Assembly: GCA_947178245.1 (NCBI GenBank)
Contig: CAMWXO010000114.1
Span: forward strand, 1-5,327
DNA: 5,327 bases
Direction of reading: 5' to 3'
DNA from: an uncultured Porphyromonadaceae bacterium
Lineage (GTDB): Bacteria; Bacteroidota; Bacteroidia; Bacteroidales; Muribaculaceae
Made by a program: the position numbers and the translations under genes. Within the stretch, counting starts at the first letter, position 1. The number at the start of each line of letters is the position of its first letter. The notes beneath the pieces are model-generated. The model saw only the letters and a program-made list of their open reading frames with translations. It ran no database searches and was not told where the DNA came from. Shown piece after piece: positions 1 through 5,327 of this stretch.

Positions 1-1244
1 GTAGTGTAGATATCGGTGAAGGTGAAGTTGCTCAGCATGTAGTCGGGAGTCTTGCGGTCTTTATAGAAGTTGCGGGTGCATTCGAGCTTGGCGTTGCGGA
101 AGACCACGTTGTCTACAATCGAGACCGGCATGGGGTCGCGCTCAACCTTATTGAAGAATTGAGTCCATGTCTGCACTTCCACCGCGTTTCTGACAGTGCC
201 CGTGGCGCCGTCTACAAGCACGTTGCGGTATTGCTGCGGGGTGTCGGGGCGCATCTTGAAGAGCAGCACGTGATATGTGCCGTCGAATGTGCAGTCTTTC
301 ATGATCACGTCTGAGCAGTCCCAGGCCTCGCTCCCGAACGTGACCCCGGCGTTGGTCTTGCCGAAGCTGCAGCGGTCTACTATCACGCGGCGTGTCGGGC
401 CGTTGCCGGGAATGGTGTCGACCCACGTTCCCTTTCCTCCTTTAAGGCAGACTCCGTCGTCGTTTACATTGATATGGCATTTCGAGATGAGCACGTCGCT
501 GCAGGCGTCGAGGTCGATACCGTCGGTAGATGGGCCTTTGGGATAGCCCTCGGTGGGCGCGAGGATGGTGACCCCGAGATATTTCACCCTGTTGCAGCGA
601 TAGAGATGATTGGTCCAGAAGCCTGAGTTCACCATGTTTATTCCGGATATTGTGACGTCGTCGCTGTTTGAGACGAAGAGCATGCGCGGACGCAGCGCCT
701 CAAGGTTAGTGCACTTGGGATTGACCTTGCGGCGAAGCCAGAACTCGTCGTAAAAACGATGGCCGTTGCCGTCGATGGTGCCCTCGCCGGTAATGGTGAA
801 TCCGTCGCAGCGGTCGGCATTCACGAGCGCCGCGAAGTAGTCGATTGTCTGCCCCTCGAGGCGCGTGGAGACGATCTTGTAGTGGGTGATGGCATCCGAT
901 CCTTTCAGCCGCGCTCCTTTCATGAGGTGAAGGTGCGTGCCCGGCTTGAAAAAGAGGGAACCCGAAAGGAATGTCCCCTCCGGAATCACCACAACTCCGC
1001 CGCCTTCCGAGGCTGCGAGGTTTATCACCCGCTGCAGCTGTTCGGTCTGGAGCAGGGTGCTGTCGTTGGCCACTCCGTGGGATGTGACTACGTATTGACG
1101 CCCCATTCCTTTCAGTCCAGGCGTTTTTGTGTCGTTAAACCATCCGGCTATCGAAGATCCGTCGGGAAACGTCTTGAAATCGGCGGATGCGGGATGCCAC
1201 ACCGCTACGGCGAGCGATGCGAGCAAGAGTTTCATGATGCGCAT
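1..1244 (-). CDS. GH28-family (polygalacturonase-like) secreted beta-helix glycosidase, 3'-partial
   Basis: This frame was read by hand from ATG at 1244 to the left edge: 414 full codons without a stop or frameshift, with the C-terminus outside the window. An in-frame TGA at 1259-1257 precedes the ATG; a second ATG at 1235 (Met4) is an alternative start. Residues 1-21 form a signal peptide (MRIMK, hydrophobic core, PASA before Asp22) with no lipobox Cys, so export to the periplasm or beyond is likely. The GH28-type N-terminal region (GGGVVVIPEGTF, then TITGEGTIDGNG) leads into parallel beta-helix repeats. Catalytic-type acids are present: Asp241/Asp244 in STDGIDLD and Asp262/Asp263 in NDDG. 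The usual GHG motif reads NAG (298-300), and the usual RIK reads LFKMR with Lys330. GH28 enzymes hydrolyse galacturonan or rhamnogalacturonan; the substrate here is unknown. It lies 28 bases after rimP with no promoter seen, so co-transcription is likely. Confidence 0.85.
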   Translation of the reverse strand, partial: MRIMKLLLASLAVAVWHPASADFKTFPDGSSIAGWFNDTKTPGLKGMGRQYVVTSHGVANDSTLLQTEQLQRVINLAASEGGGVVVIPEGTFLSGSLFFKPGTHLHLMKGARLKGSDAITHYKIVSTRLEGQTIDYFAALVNADRCDGFTITGEGTIDGNGHRFYDEFWLRRKVNPKCTNLEALRPRMLFVSNSDDVTISGINMVNSGFWTNHLYRCNRVKYLGVTILAPTEGYPKGPSTDGIDLDACSDVLISKCHINVNDDGVCLKGGKGTWVDTIPGNGPTRRVIVDRCSFGKTNAGVTFGSEAWDCSDVIMKDCTFDGTYHVLLFKMRPDTPQQYRNVLVDGATGTVRNAVEVQTWTQFFNKVERDPMPVSIVDNVVFRNAKLECTRNFYKDRKTPDYMLSNFTFTDIYT

Positions 1245-1272
1245 ATAATATATTTGTCAGAGTAGAGGAAGT

Positions 1273-1737
1273 TCAGAATTTCAGGTCGTAAACGGCTCTC
1301 TTGATAAGCGTGAAGGGGAGAATGGTCTCCACTTGCTCTATTACGGGCTTCTTGCTCCCTTCTTTCTTCACTTTCTGCTCGCTGACGAGCGTGATGCCTT
1401 CATCGTTGACGCTGCGCAGCATACCGTGGAGTTTCCTGCCGTCGGAAGTGAGCACTTCAAGATCCCTGCCCACATACTTGTCGTATTGCCGGCGCACCTT
1501 CAGGGGGGAGGTCAGTCCTGCCGTACCCACTTCGAGCTCATAGTCTTCCACCTCGCGGTCAAACGCCTCCTCGATGGCTCTTGTGAGCGACACGCAGGCA
1601 TCGATGTCTCCCGGGGTCATGGAGTCGATCTCCACCACAATCTCATTTGAAGGCGATACCTTCAGGTCGGTGAGGAAATATCCTGAGTCTTCAAGGCGAC
1701 CCTCAATGAAGGCCTGTAGTTCTTTCTTGTCTATCAT
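1273..1737 (-). CDS. rimP: Ribosome maturation factor RimP
   Basis: The 154-residue protein has normal RimP (DUF150) length and layout. An N-terminal alpha/beta domain (about 1-75) contains VSPSNEIVVEIDS and the acidic helix AIEEAFDREVEDYELEV. The family signature follows as GTAGLTSPLK (71-80), the Bacteroidetes counterpart of the SSPGxxRPL motif. A C-terminal SH3-like domain (about 82-154) begins RRQYDKYVGRDLEVLTSDG and carries a Lys-rich loop near 122-130. RimP is a cytoplasmic factor that binds the free 30S subunit and helps late maturation of its 3' domain. ATG at 1737 is preceded by a short A-rich stretch and an exact -7 box on the minus strand. The downstream neighbour is a GH28 gene rather than the usual nusA-infB pair. 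Identity is secure; only the context is odd. Confidence 0.95.
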   Translation of the reverse strand: MIDKKELQAFIEGRLEDSGYFLTDLKVSPSNEIVVEIDSMTPGDIDACVSLTRAIEEAFDREVEDYELEVGTAGLTSPLKVRRQYDKYVGRDLEVLTSDGRKLHGMLRSVNDEGITLVSEQKVKKEGSKKPVIEQVETILPFTLIKRAVYDLKF

Positions 1738-1760
1738 ATCTTTCTGTTTTTTTCTATTCG

Positions 1761-1768
1761 CAAATATA
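1761..1768 (-). promoter_or_regulatory. Putative rimP promoter, -7 box
   Basis: On the minus strand the bases read TATATTTG, an exact match to the Bacteroidetes -7 consensus TAnnTTTG, ending 23 bases before the rimP ATG. The -33 partner is weak: TTAG at 1793-1790 with a 21-base spacer instead of TTTG. Transcription would begin near 1755, giving a leader of roughly 20 bases. It probably drives rimP and the following GH28 gene. Confidence 0.55.
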
Positions 1769-1819
1769 ACACATTATATCGTAACGGTGCTAATCCGTAG
1801 TGAAAAATTTTTGAAAAAA

Positions 1820-1851
1820 TTATGCGGGGGCAAAGAAAATGGCTAATTTTG
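1820..1851 (+). promoter_or_regulatory. Putative promoter of the EamA permease gene
   Basis: TAATTTTG at 1844-1851 is an exact match to the Bacteroidetes -7 consensus TAnnTTTG. TATG at 1821-1824 lies 19 bases upstream and is a one-mismatch -33 box. A start site near 1857 would leave a leader of about 20 bases before ATG at 1877. The site shares a 139-base divergent region with the rimP promoter, and the two -7 boxes are about 75 bases apart. Confidence 0.55.
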
Positions 1852-1876
1852 CAGTCGGAATCCAATCTTTCGACCA

Positions 1877-2806
1877 ATGACATCCGAAACGAAATCAGTG
1901 CTTCTCGCTTCCGTAGCCGTGATCTGCTGGGCTACGGTGGCCACCGCATTCAAGATAGCGCTCTCTCATCTCTCTGTCTTCAATATGCTCTTCGTGGCCA
2001 CCGCCACGGCTCTCGTGATTTTCTCCGTCATGATGACGTTGGAGCGGAAGTGGGGCCTTCTGCGGCGCGTTCCGGCGAAGACTCTTGCCTTTGCCGCGAT
2101 GCTCGGGATTCTCAACCCCGTGGCCTATTATCTGCTGCTTTTCCGGGCCTACGACCTGCTGCCCGCGCAGATAGCCCAGCCCCTCAATTATGTCTGGCCG
2201 GTGATGCTGCTCGTGCTGCTGGCCGTGTTCGGCCATAAGCGTATTCCGGCTAAGAAATTCATCGGCATGGGGCTTTCCATCGGGGGAGTGGTGTGTATCT
2301 CGCTCGGAGGTGGAGGCGTGGAGGGAAGCGTGTCGGCCGGAGGCATAATACTCGCTTTGGCCAGTGCGTCGTTATGGGCAGCCTACTGGCTGCTCAACAA
2401 CATACTGAAGGATAAGATTGACACTACCGTGACTCTTTTTCTCGGATTCCTGGCGGGCACCGCTGTGCTCGCCACTGCGGGTTGCATCCGGGGCTTCGAA
2501 CTCGCGTCGCAGGCGGGTGTCCTGTCGGGCATATATATTGGTTGCTTCGAGATGGGAGTTCCGTTTATTGCGTTCGGCATGGCCCTGCGCATCACGAGGA
2601 ATCCGGCTCTTATCAATCAGATGTGTTATCTCTCACCATTCCTGTCGCTTTTCCTGATATCAGCCGTGCTCGGCGAGCGCGTGGTGGCGTCCACCTATTT
2701 CGGCCTTGCGCTGATAGTGGCGGGACTGGTCTACAATGAGTATTTTGCTACATCTCAATCACCTTCCGCGCGAATTCGAGCATGGCGTCACGGTCGGCAG
2801 TCTTGA
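1877..2806 (+). CDS. DMT-superfamily (EamA) permease
   Basis: The 309-residue membrane protein has ten likely transmembrane segments, near residues 7-26, 32-53, 69-89, 97-118, 127-144, 154-173, 183-203, 214-237, 246-265 and 268-289. This is the two-fold EamA layout. Each half ends in the family pattern: QPLNYVWPVMLLVLLAVF followed by KKFIGMGLSIGGVV, and INQMCYLSPFLSLFLISAVL followed by GER and a final GLALIVAGLVY helix. EamA proteins export or import amino acids, nucleotide-related metabolites or other small solutes at the inner membrane; substrate cannot be read from sequence. The YVWP motif slightly resembles YddG-type aromatic amino acid exporters, a weak hint only. The last 20 or so residues are polar and basic, and are encoded antisense to the end of fprA. 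There is no Shine-Dalgarno sequence before the ATG. The gene appears to be monocistronic. Confidence 0.9.
   Translation: MTSETKSVLLASVAVICWATVATAFKIALSHLSVFNMLFVATATALVIFSVMMTLERKWGLLRRVPAKTLAFAAMLGILNPVAYYLLLFRAYDLLPAQIAQPLNYVWPVMLLVLLAVFGHKRIPAKKFIGMGLSIGGVVCISLGGGGVEGSVSAGGIILALASASLWAAYWLLNNILKDKIDTTVTLFLGFLAGTAVLATAGCIRGFELASQAGVLSGIYIGCFEMGVPFIAFGMALRITRNPALINQMCYLSPFLSLFLISAVLGERVVASTYFGLALIVAGLVYNEYFATSQSPSARIRAWRHGRQS
2748..2806. other. Antisense 3' overlap of the EamA and fprA genes
   Basis: The permease stop (TGA, 2804-2806) lies inside the fprA coding region, and the fprA stop (TAG on the minus strand, 2750-2748) lies inside the permease gene. They share 59 bp in opposite orientations. 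There is no intergenic space and no GC-rich stem followed by a T-run at the junction, so at least one transcript probably runs into the other gene. Confidence 0.85.
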
Positions 2807-3926
2807 ATTTGCCCTTTACTGTCACTATATCGGGAAGAATCTCGACATTTTTCATCCCCTCAAGCATCGACCTCATGACCTTTCCGGCAGTCGGGGCCCA
2901 CGATCCGTTTTCCACGAGAGCCACTTTCTTGTTGGAATAGCCTTTGATTGAGAGCGTATGCAGGAAAGTGTGCATCGGAGTGAAGAGGCCGGCATCGTAG
3001 CTTGAGGCGCAGAATATCGCTTTCGGATAACGGAATGCGTCGGCCACCGCTACCGATACCGGTTCGCGGGTCAGGTCTGTGAGGTGCACCTTTTCCACAC
3101 CTGACTTTCCCAACGCCTCTGCAAGATAGCGCGCGGCTTCGAGCGTGTTGCCGTGGATGGAGGCGCATGCGATGAAGATGCCGTCTTTTTCCTCCTTATA
3201 TGAACTCCAGATATCGTAGCTTGCCAGGGCATCCGCAATGTTCTCGCGCAGCACTGGCCCGTGGAGCGGACAGATGGTGGTTATATCAAGCCCGCTCAGT
3301 TTCTTGAGCGCCGCCTGCACCTGCGTGCCGTATTTGCCCACGATGTTGATGTAGTATCTGCGCGCTTCTTTCTTCCACTCCGCAGCCGGAGTGCCGTAGG
3401 TGGCGAATGTGCCGAAAGCGTCGGCCGAGAATAGGAGCTTTTCTTCAGGCACGTAGATCATCATCACCTCAGGCCAGTGCACCATGGGGGTCATATAAAA
3501 CTGCATTGTGACTTGTCCAAGATCGAGAGTGTCGCCCTCTTTCACCTGAATGATGCGCTCCTGAGGCAACATCGGCTCCAGATAATTGGGAAGCATCGTG
3601 GCGGCTTTCGCGGTCATCACGAGCTTTGATTCGGGATAAAGTTCGGCGAATGTCTGTATGAGCGATGAATGATCCGGTTCGAGATGTTCTATCACGAGAT
3701 AGTCGGGAGTCTTTCCGTCGAGGACGCTCCTGAGGTTATCGAGCCATTCGTCGGCGGTGCGGTTGTCGGTGGTGTCCACTACGGCGATTTTGTCGCTCTT
3801 CACCACGTATGAGTTATATGAGATGCCGTCGGGCACGGGATACTGGCTTTCAAAGAGGTCGATAGTATGGTCGTCTACTCCTATATAATATATGTCGGGC
3901 GCGACCTTAGATATAGCGTGTGTCAT
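2748..3926 (-). CDS. fprA: A-type flavodiiron protein (FprA), O2/NO reductase
   Basis: With the start at ATG 3926 the protein has 392 residues, close to the usual 400 of A-type flavodiiron proteins. An N-terminal metallo-beta-lactamase-like domain (about 1-245) carries every diiron ligand: His81, Glu83, Asp85 and His86 in HLEPDH, His150 in MVHWPE, Asp169 in FSADAF and His222 in CPLHGP. A C-terminal flavodoxin-like domain (about 248-392) binds FMN, with the phosphate loop ASIHGNT at 255-261 and further loops at ASSYDAGLF and ENGSWAPTAGK. The family reduces O2 to water or NO to N2O in the cytoplasm using electrons from rubredoxin or similar donors, protecting anaerobes. No rubredoxin gene or fused domain is present here. 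A longer form from ATG 3986 adds 20 AT-rich-encoded residues before MTHAISKV; the family normally begins near that motif, so 3926 is preferred. Confidence 0.92.
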   Translation of the reverse strand: MTHAISKVAPDIYYIGVDDHTIDLFESQYPVPDGISYNSYVVKSDKIAVVDTTDNRTADEWLDNLRSVLDGKTPDYLVIEHLEPDHSSLIQTFAELYPESKLVMTAKAATMLPNYLEPMLPQERIIQVKEGDTLDLGQVTMQFYMTPMVHWPEVMMIYVPEEKLLFSADAFGTFATYGTPAAEWKKEARRYYINIVGKYGTQVQAALKKLSGLDITTICPLHGPVLRENIADALASYDIWSSYKEEKDGIFIACASIHGNTLEAARYLAEALGKSGVEKVHLTDLTREPVSVAVADAFRYPKAIFCASSYDAGLFTPMHTFLHTLSIKGYSNKKVALVENGSWAPTAGKVMRSMLEGMKNVEILPDIVTVKGKFKTADRDAMLEFARKVIEM

Positions 3927-4021
3927 GAGTATGATATTTTTTTCATTTCTTATTAAAATAACAAAATAGGGGGCATTATGTCTCAAATGCCGATCGGTGA
4001 GTTTTGTGAGGCTTAATATAT

Positions 4022-4098
4022 TTTAACATATATATAAAAGTTGGGAATAAAATTAATATAAATTAACATAGCGTCAAATCTTAAACAAAAATTAACAT
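4022..4098 (+). repeat. Three TTAACAT direct repeats
   Basis: TTAACAT occurs at 4023-4029, 4063-4069 and 4092-4098. Each is preceded by T or A and followed by A or T. The start-to-start distances are 40 and 29 bases. All lie upstream of the ino1 -33 box and upstream of fprA on the other strand, so they could bind a regulator of either gene. The DNA is very AT-rich, so chance recurrence is possible. Confidence 0.35.
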
Positions 4099-4100
4099 TT

Positions 4101-4120
4101 ATAACTGTGAAAAAAGTTAT
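4101..4120. promoter_or_regulatory. Candidate operator palindrome upstream of the ino1 -33 box
   Basis: ATAACT (4101-4106) and its perfect complement AGTTAT (4115-4120) are separated by 8 bases. The 20-bp span suits a dimeric helix-turn-helix regulator and ends 7 bases before the -33 box. This is inferred from symmetry and position; no known binding motif was recognised. Confidence 0.3.
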
Positions 4121-4127
4121 GAATATT

Positions 4128-4158
4128 TTTGTGATGTGAAAAATAAGATGTAATTTTG
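4128..4158 (+). promoter_or_regulatory. Consensus Bacteroidetes-type promoter of ino1
   Basis: TTTG at 4128-4131 (-33 box) and TAATTTTG at 4151-4158 (-7 box) both match the Bacteroidetes primary sigma factor consensus exactly, with a 19-base spacer. This is the strongest promoter in the window. The start site should fall near 4163-4166, about 125 bases before the ino1 ATG. Confidence 0.75.
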
Positions 4159-4209
4159 CCCTCGTTTTCCCCCCTTTCGGTATGCTTGCGGCATGCAGTC
4201 AGGGCAAAA
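4154..4209. repeat. 9-bp inverted repeat spanning the ino1 -7 box and early leader
   Basis: TTTTGCCCT (4154-4162) is perfectly complementary to AGGGCAAAA (4201-4209), with a 38-base interval. A smaller stem-loop, GTATGC (4180-4185) with GCATGC (4191-4196) around TTGCG, sits inside it. The left arm covers the end of the -7 box and probably lies upstream of the RNA start, so a DNA-level role is more likely than an RNA stem. Confidence 0.45.
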
Positions 4210-4290
4210 CCTAATTATCAGATAGAAAAACAATATCAACAGAAACTCTTCCCCCTGCATGCGGAGGGGAGAATATCAAAAAAGACAATT
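4164..4290 (+). promoter_or_regulatory. Predicted long 5' leader of ino1
   Basis: If transcription starts just after the -7 box, ino1 has a leader of about 125 bases, much longer than the roughly 20-base leaders predicted for rimP and the permease. It contains the stem-loop at 4180-4196, an 8-bp inverted repeat (GCATGCAG at 4191-4198, CTGCATGC at 4255-4262) that would compete with that stem, and a C-rich/G-rich hairpin at 4247-4272. Bases 4273-4290 are A-rich and unstructured, as is usual before Bacteroidetes start codons. No known riboswitch class was recognised. Confidence 0.45.
4247..4272 (+). promoter_or_regulatory. Hairpin just upstream of the ino1 start
   Basis: TCTTCCCCCT (4247-4256) pairs with GGAGGGGAGA (4263-4272) around the loop GCATGC, with one C/A mismatch and two G-U pairs. 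It ends 18 bases before the ATG. No T-run follows, so it is not an intrinsic terminator. It could affect ribosome access or transcript stability. The purine-rich arm looks like a Shine-Dalgarno sequence but is too far from the ATG. Confidence 0.45.
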
Positions 4291-5327
4291 ATGGCAAAAA
4301 AGGCAGAAAAGCCCAATGGTAAATTGGGTGTGATGGTGGTCGGCAACGGTGCCGTGGCCACTACTTTCATGACCGGTGTACTTATGGCCCGCAAAGGCCT
4401 GACTAAGCCCGTAGGATCTATGTGTATGTACGACAAGATCCGTGTTGGCAAAGGAGAGGATAAGAAATATCTCCACTACAAGGACATCGTGCCCCTCGCA
4501 GACCTTAACGATATCGAATTCGCAACTTGGGACGTATATCCCGCAAACGCTTACGAGGCTGCTCTGAATGCAGAAGTGCTCAAGGAGAAGGATATCAACC
4601 CCGTGAAGGAAGAGCTCGAGGCCATCAAGCCGATGAAGGCTGCTTTTGACAAGAACTATGCAAAGCGTCTTGACGGCGACAACGTGATGGAAGGCAAGAC
4701 CCGCTGGGAAATGGCTGAGCAGATCCGCGAAGACATCCGTAACTTCAAGAAGGAGAAGGGTCTCGACCGCGTTGTGGTGCTCTGGGCCGCTTCCACCGAG
4801 GTGTATGTACCCGTAGACGAGAAGGTTCACGCTACAGTCGAGTCGCTTGAGGCTGCCATGAAAGCTGACGACAAGGAGAAGATCGCTCCCTCGATGTGCT
4901 ACGCTTACGCAGCCCTTAAGGAAGGCGCACCCTTCATCATGGGCGCTCCCAACACCACTGTGGATATCCCCGCTATGTGGGAACTCTCCGAGCAGACCGG
5001 CATGCCGATCGCAGGCAAGGACTTCAAGACCGGCCAGACTCTCGTGAAGTCAGGCTTCGCTCCCATCATCGGCACACGCTGCCTCGGCCTGAGCGGTTGG
5101 TTCTCGACCAATATCCTCGGCAACCGCGATGGCCTCGTGCTCGACGAGCCCGCCAACTTCCGCACCAAAGAGGTATCCAAGCTCTCCACTCTCGAGTCGA
5201 TCCTCGTGCCCGAGAATCAGCCCGACCTCTACGGCCACGGCAATGATGAAGACAATCAGTACTACCACAAGGTAAGAATCAACTACTATCCTCCCCGCAA
5301 CGACAACAAGGAAGGATGGGACAATAT
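4291..5327 (+). CDS. ino1: myo-Inositol-1-phosphate synthase (Ino1), 3'-partial
   Basis: The first 345 complete codons are present and the gene continues past the right edge; bacterial and archaeal homologues commonly have 360-440 residues. The enzyme converts glucose 6-phosphate to 1L-myo-inositol 1-phosphate through an NAD-dependent oxidation, aldol cyclisation and reduction in the cytoplasm. A Rossmann NAD site lies at the N-terminus (VMVVGNGAVATTF, about 14-26). The core signature GKDFKTGQT (242-250), followed by Lys253, matches the D-x-K-[ST]-GQT motif of the family with its catalytic lysines. STNILGNRDGL (272-282) matches the conserved SxNxxGNxDG block. ATG 4291 is the first in-frame ATG after the promoter. 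In gut Bacteroidetes this enzyme supplies inositol for inositol phospholipids and sphingolipids, a family-level inference because any partner genes lie outside the window. Confidence 0.95.
   Translation, partial: MAKKAEKPNGKLGVMVVGNGAVATTFMTGVLMARKGLTKPVGSMCMYDKIRVGKGEDKKYLHYKDIVPLADLNDIEFATWDVYPANAYEAALNAEVLKEKDINPVKEELEAIKPMKAAFDKNYAKRLDGDNVMEGKTRWEMAEQIREDIRNFKKEKGLDRVVVLWAASTEVYVPVDEKVHATVESLEAAMKADDKEKIAPSMCYAYAALKEGAPFIMGAPNTTVDIPAMWELSEQTGMPIAGKDFKTGQTLVKSGFAPIIGTRCLGLSGWFSTNILGNRDGLVLDEPANFRTKEVSKLSTLESILVPENQPDLYGHGNDEDNQYYHKVRINYYPPRNDNKEGWDN

Larger units (their letters stand above)
3927..4290. other. 364-base AT-rich divergent intergenic region (fprA / ino1)
   Basis: No credible gene was found here on either strand. 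The first 200 bases are strongly AT-rich. They hold three TTAACAT direct repeats, a 6-bp palindrome and the ino1 -33 box. From about 4151 the composition becomes more GC-rich, with an exact -7 box followed by a probable leader RNA. No exact promoter was found for fprA on the minus strand. The nearest candidate is TATTTTG at 3968-3962, one base short of the -7 consensus. Confidence 0.8.

Noticed and set aside
759..1265. Plus-strand open frame of 168 codons
   Set aside because: It is antisense to the clearly coding GH28 frame and has no recognisable domain, promoter or protein-like pattern.
1333..1650. Plus-strand open frame of 105 codons
   Set aside because: It is antisense to rimP and shows no features of its own.
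1..1737. GH28 gene considered as part of a polysaccharide utilisation locus
   Set aside because: No SusC/SusD pair, regulator or other carbohydrate enzyme is visible in the window; the left flank would have to be read to decide.
1822..2238. Plus-strand open frame of 138 codons overlapping the permease gene
   Set aside because: It overlaps the EamA frame, begins inside the promoter region, and its product is low-complexity and Arg/Ala-rich with no family features.
4016..4130. AT-rich block considered as a replication origin or ncRNA gene
   Set aside because: No DnaA-box cluster, iterons, promoter-terminator pair or stable fold was seen; it is adequately explained as promoter-upstream DNA.
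4247..4272. Hairpin considered as an intrinsic terminator or attenuator
   Set aside because: No run of T follows the stem and an A-rich stretch leads straight to the ino1 start, so termination there is unlikely.
4276..4830. Minus-strand open frame of 184 codons with a His-rich product
   Set aside because: It is antisense to ino1, whose family motifs are unmistakable; its composition mirrors the codon use of the sense strand.

Overview
The window looks like a chromosomal segment from a gut-type Bacteroidales bacterium, possibly Muribaculaceae or a relative. The coding sequence is moderately GC-rich and the intergenic DNA is AT-rich. Starts lack Shine-Dalgarno sequences. Promoter-like sites fit the Bacteroidetes pattern (-33 TTTG, -7 TAnnTTTG). 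The order-level assignment is inferred from protein character and promoter style; genus cannot be fixed from this sequence alone.

Left part (1-1737, minus strand): rimP, a ribosome maturation factor, lies 28 bases upstream of a secreted GH28-type beta-helix (pectinase-like) protein. The GH28 gene runs off the left edge, so its C-terminus is missing. Bacterial rimP is usually followed by nusA and infB, so this order is unusual.

Middle (1738-3926): a 139-base divergent promoter region separates rimP from a 10-TM DMT/EamA-family permease on the plus strand. The permease converges tail to tail with an A-type flavodiiron protein (FprA, O2/NO reductase) on the minus strand. Their 3' ends overlap by 59 bases, and no terminator is visible at the junction.

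Right part (3927-5327): a 364-base AT-rich intergenic region separates fprA from ino1 (myo-inositol-1-phosphate synthase, plus strand). The ino1 gene is cut by the right edge after 345 complete codons. This intergenic region is the most structured non-coding DNA in the window. It holds an exact-consensus promoter for ino1, a predicted leader of about 125 bases with competing inverted repeats and a hairpin near the start codon, a small palindrome upstream of the -33 box, and three TTAACAT direct repeats.

The genes do not form one pathway. rimP is housekeeping, GH28 is carbohydrate degradation, EamA is metabolite transport, FprA is protection from oxygen or nitric oxide, and Ino1 commits glucose-6-phosphate to inositol. 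In gut Bacteroidetes inositol feeds inositol-phospholipid and sphingolipid synthesis. No mobile element, CRISPR array, tRNA or rRNA was seen. No wholly new system is evident; the best leads are the ino1 leader, the GH28 protein with an altered active-site signature, and the broken rimP neighbourhood.
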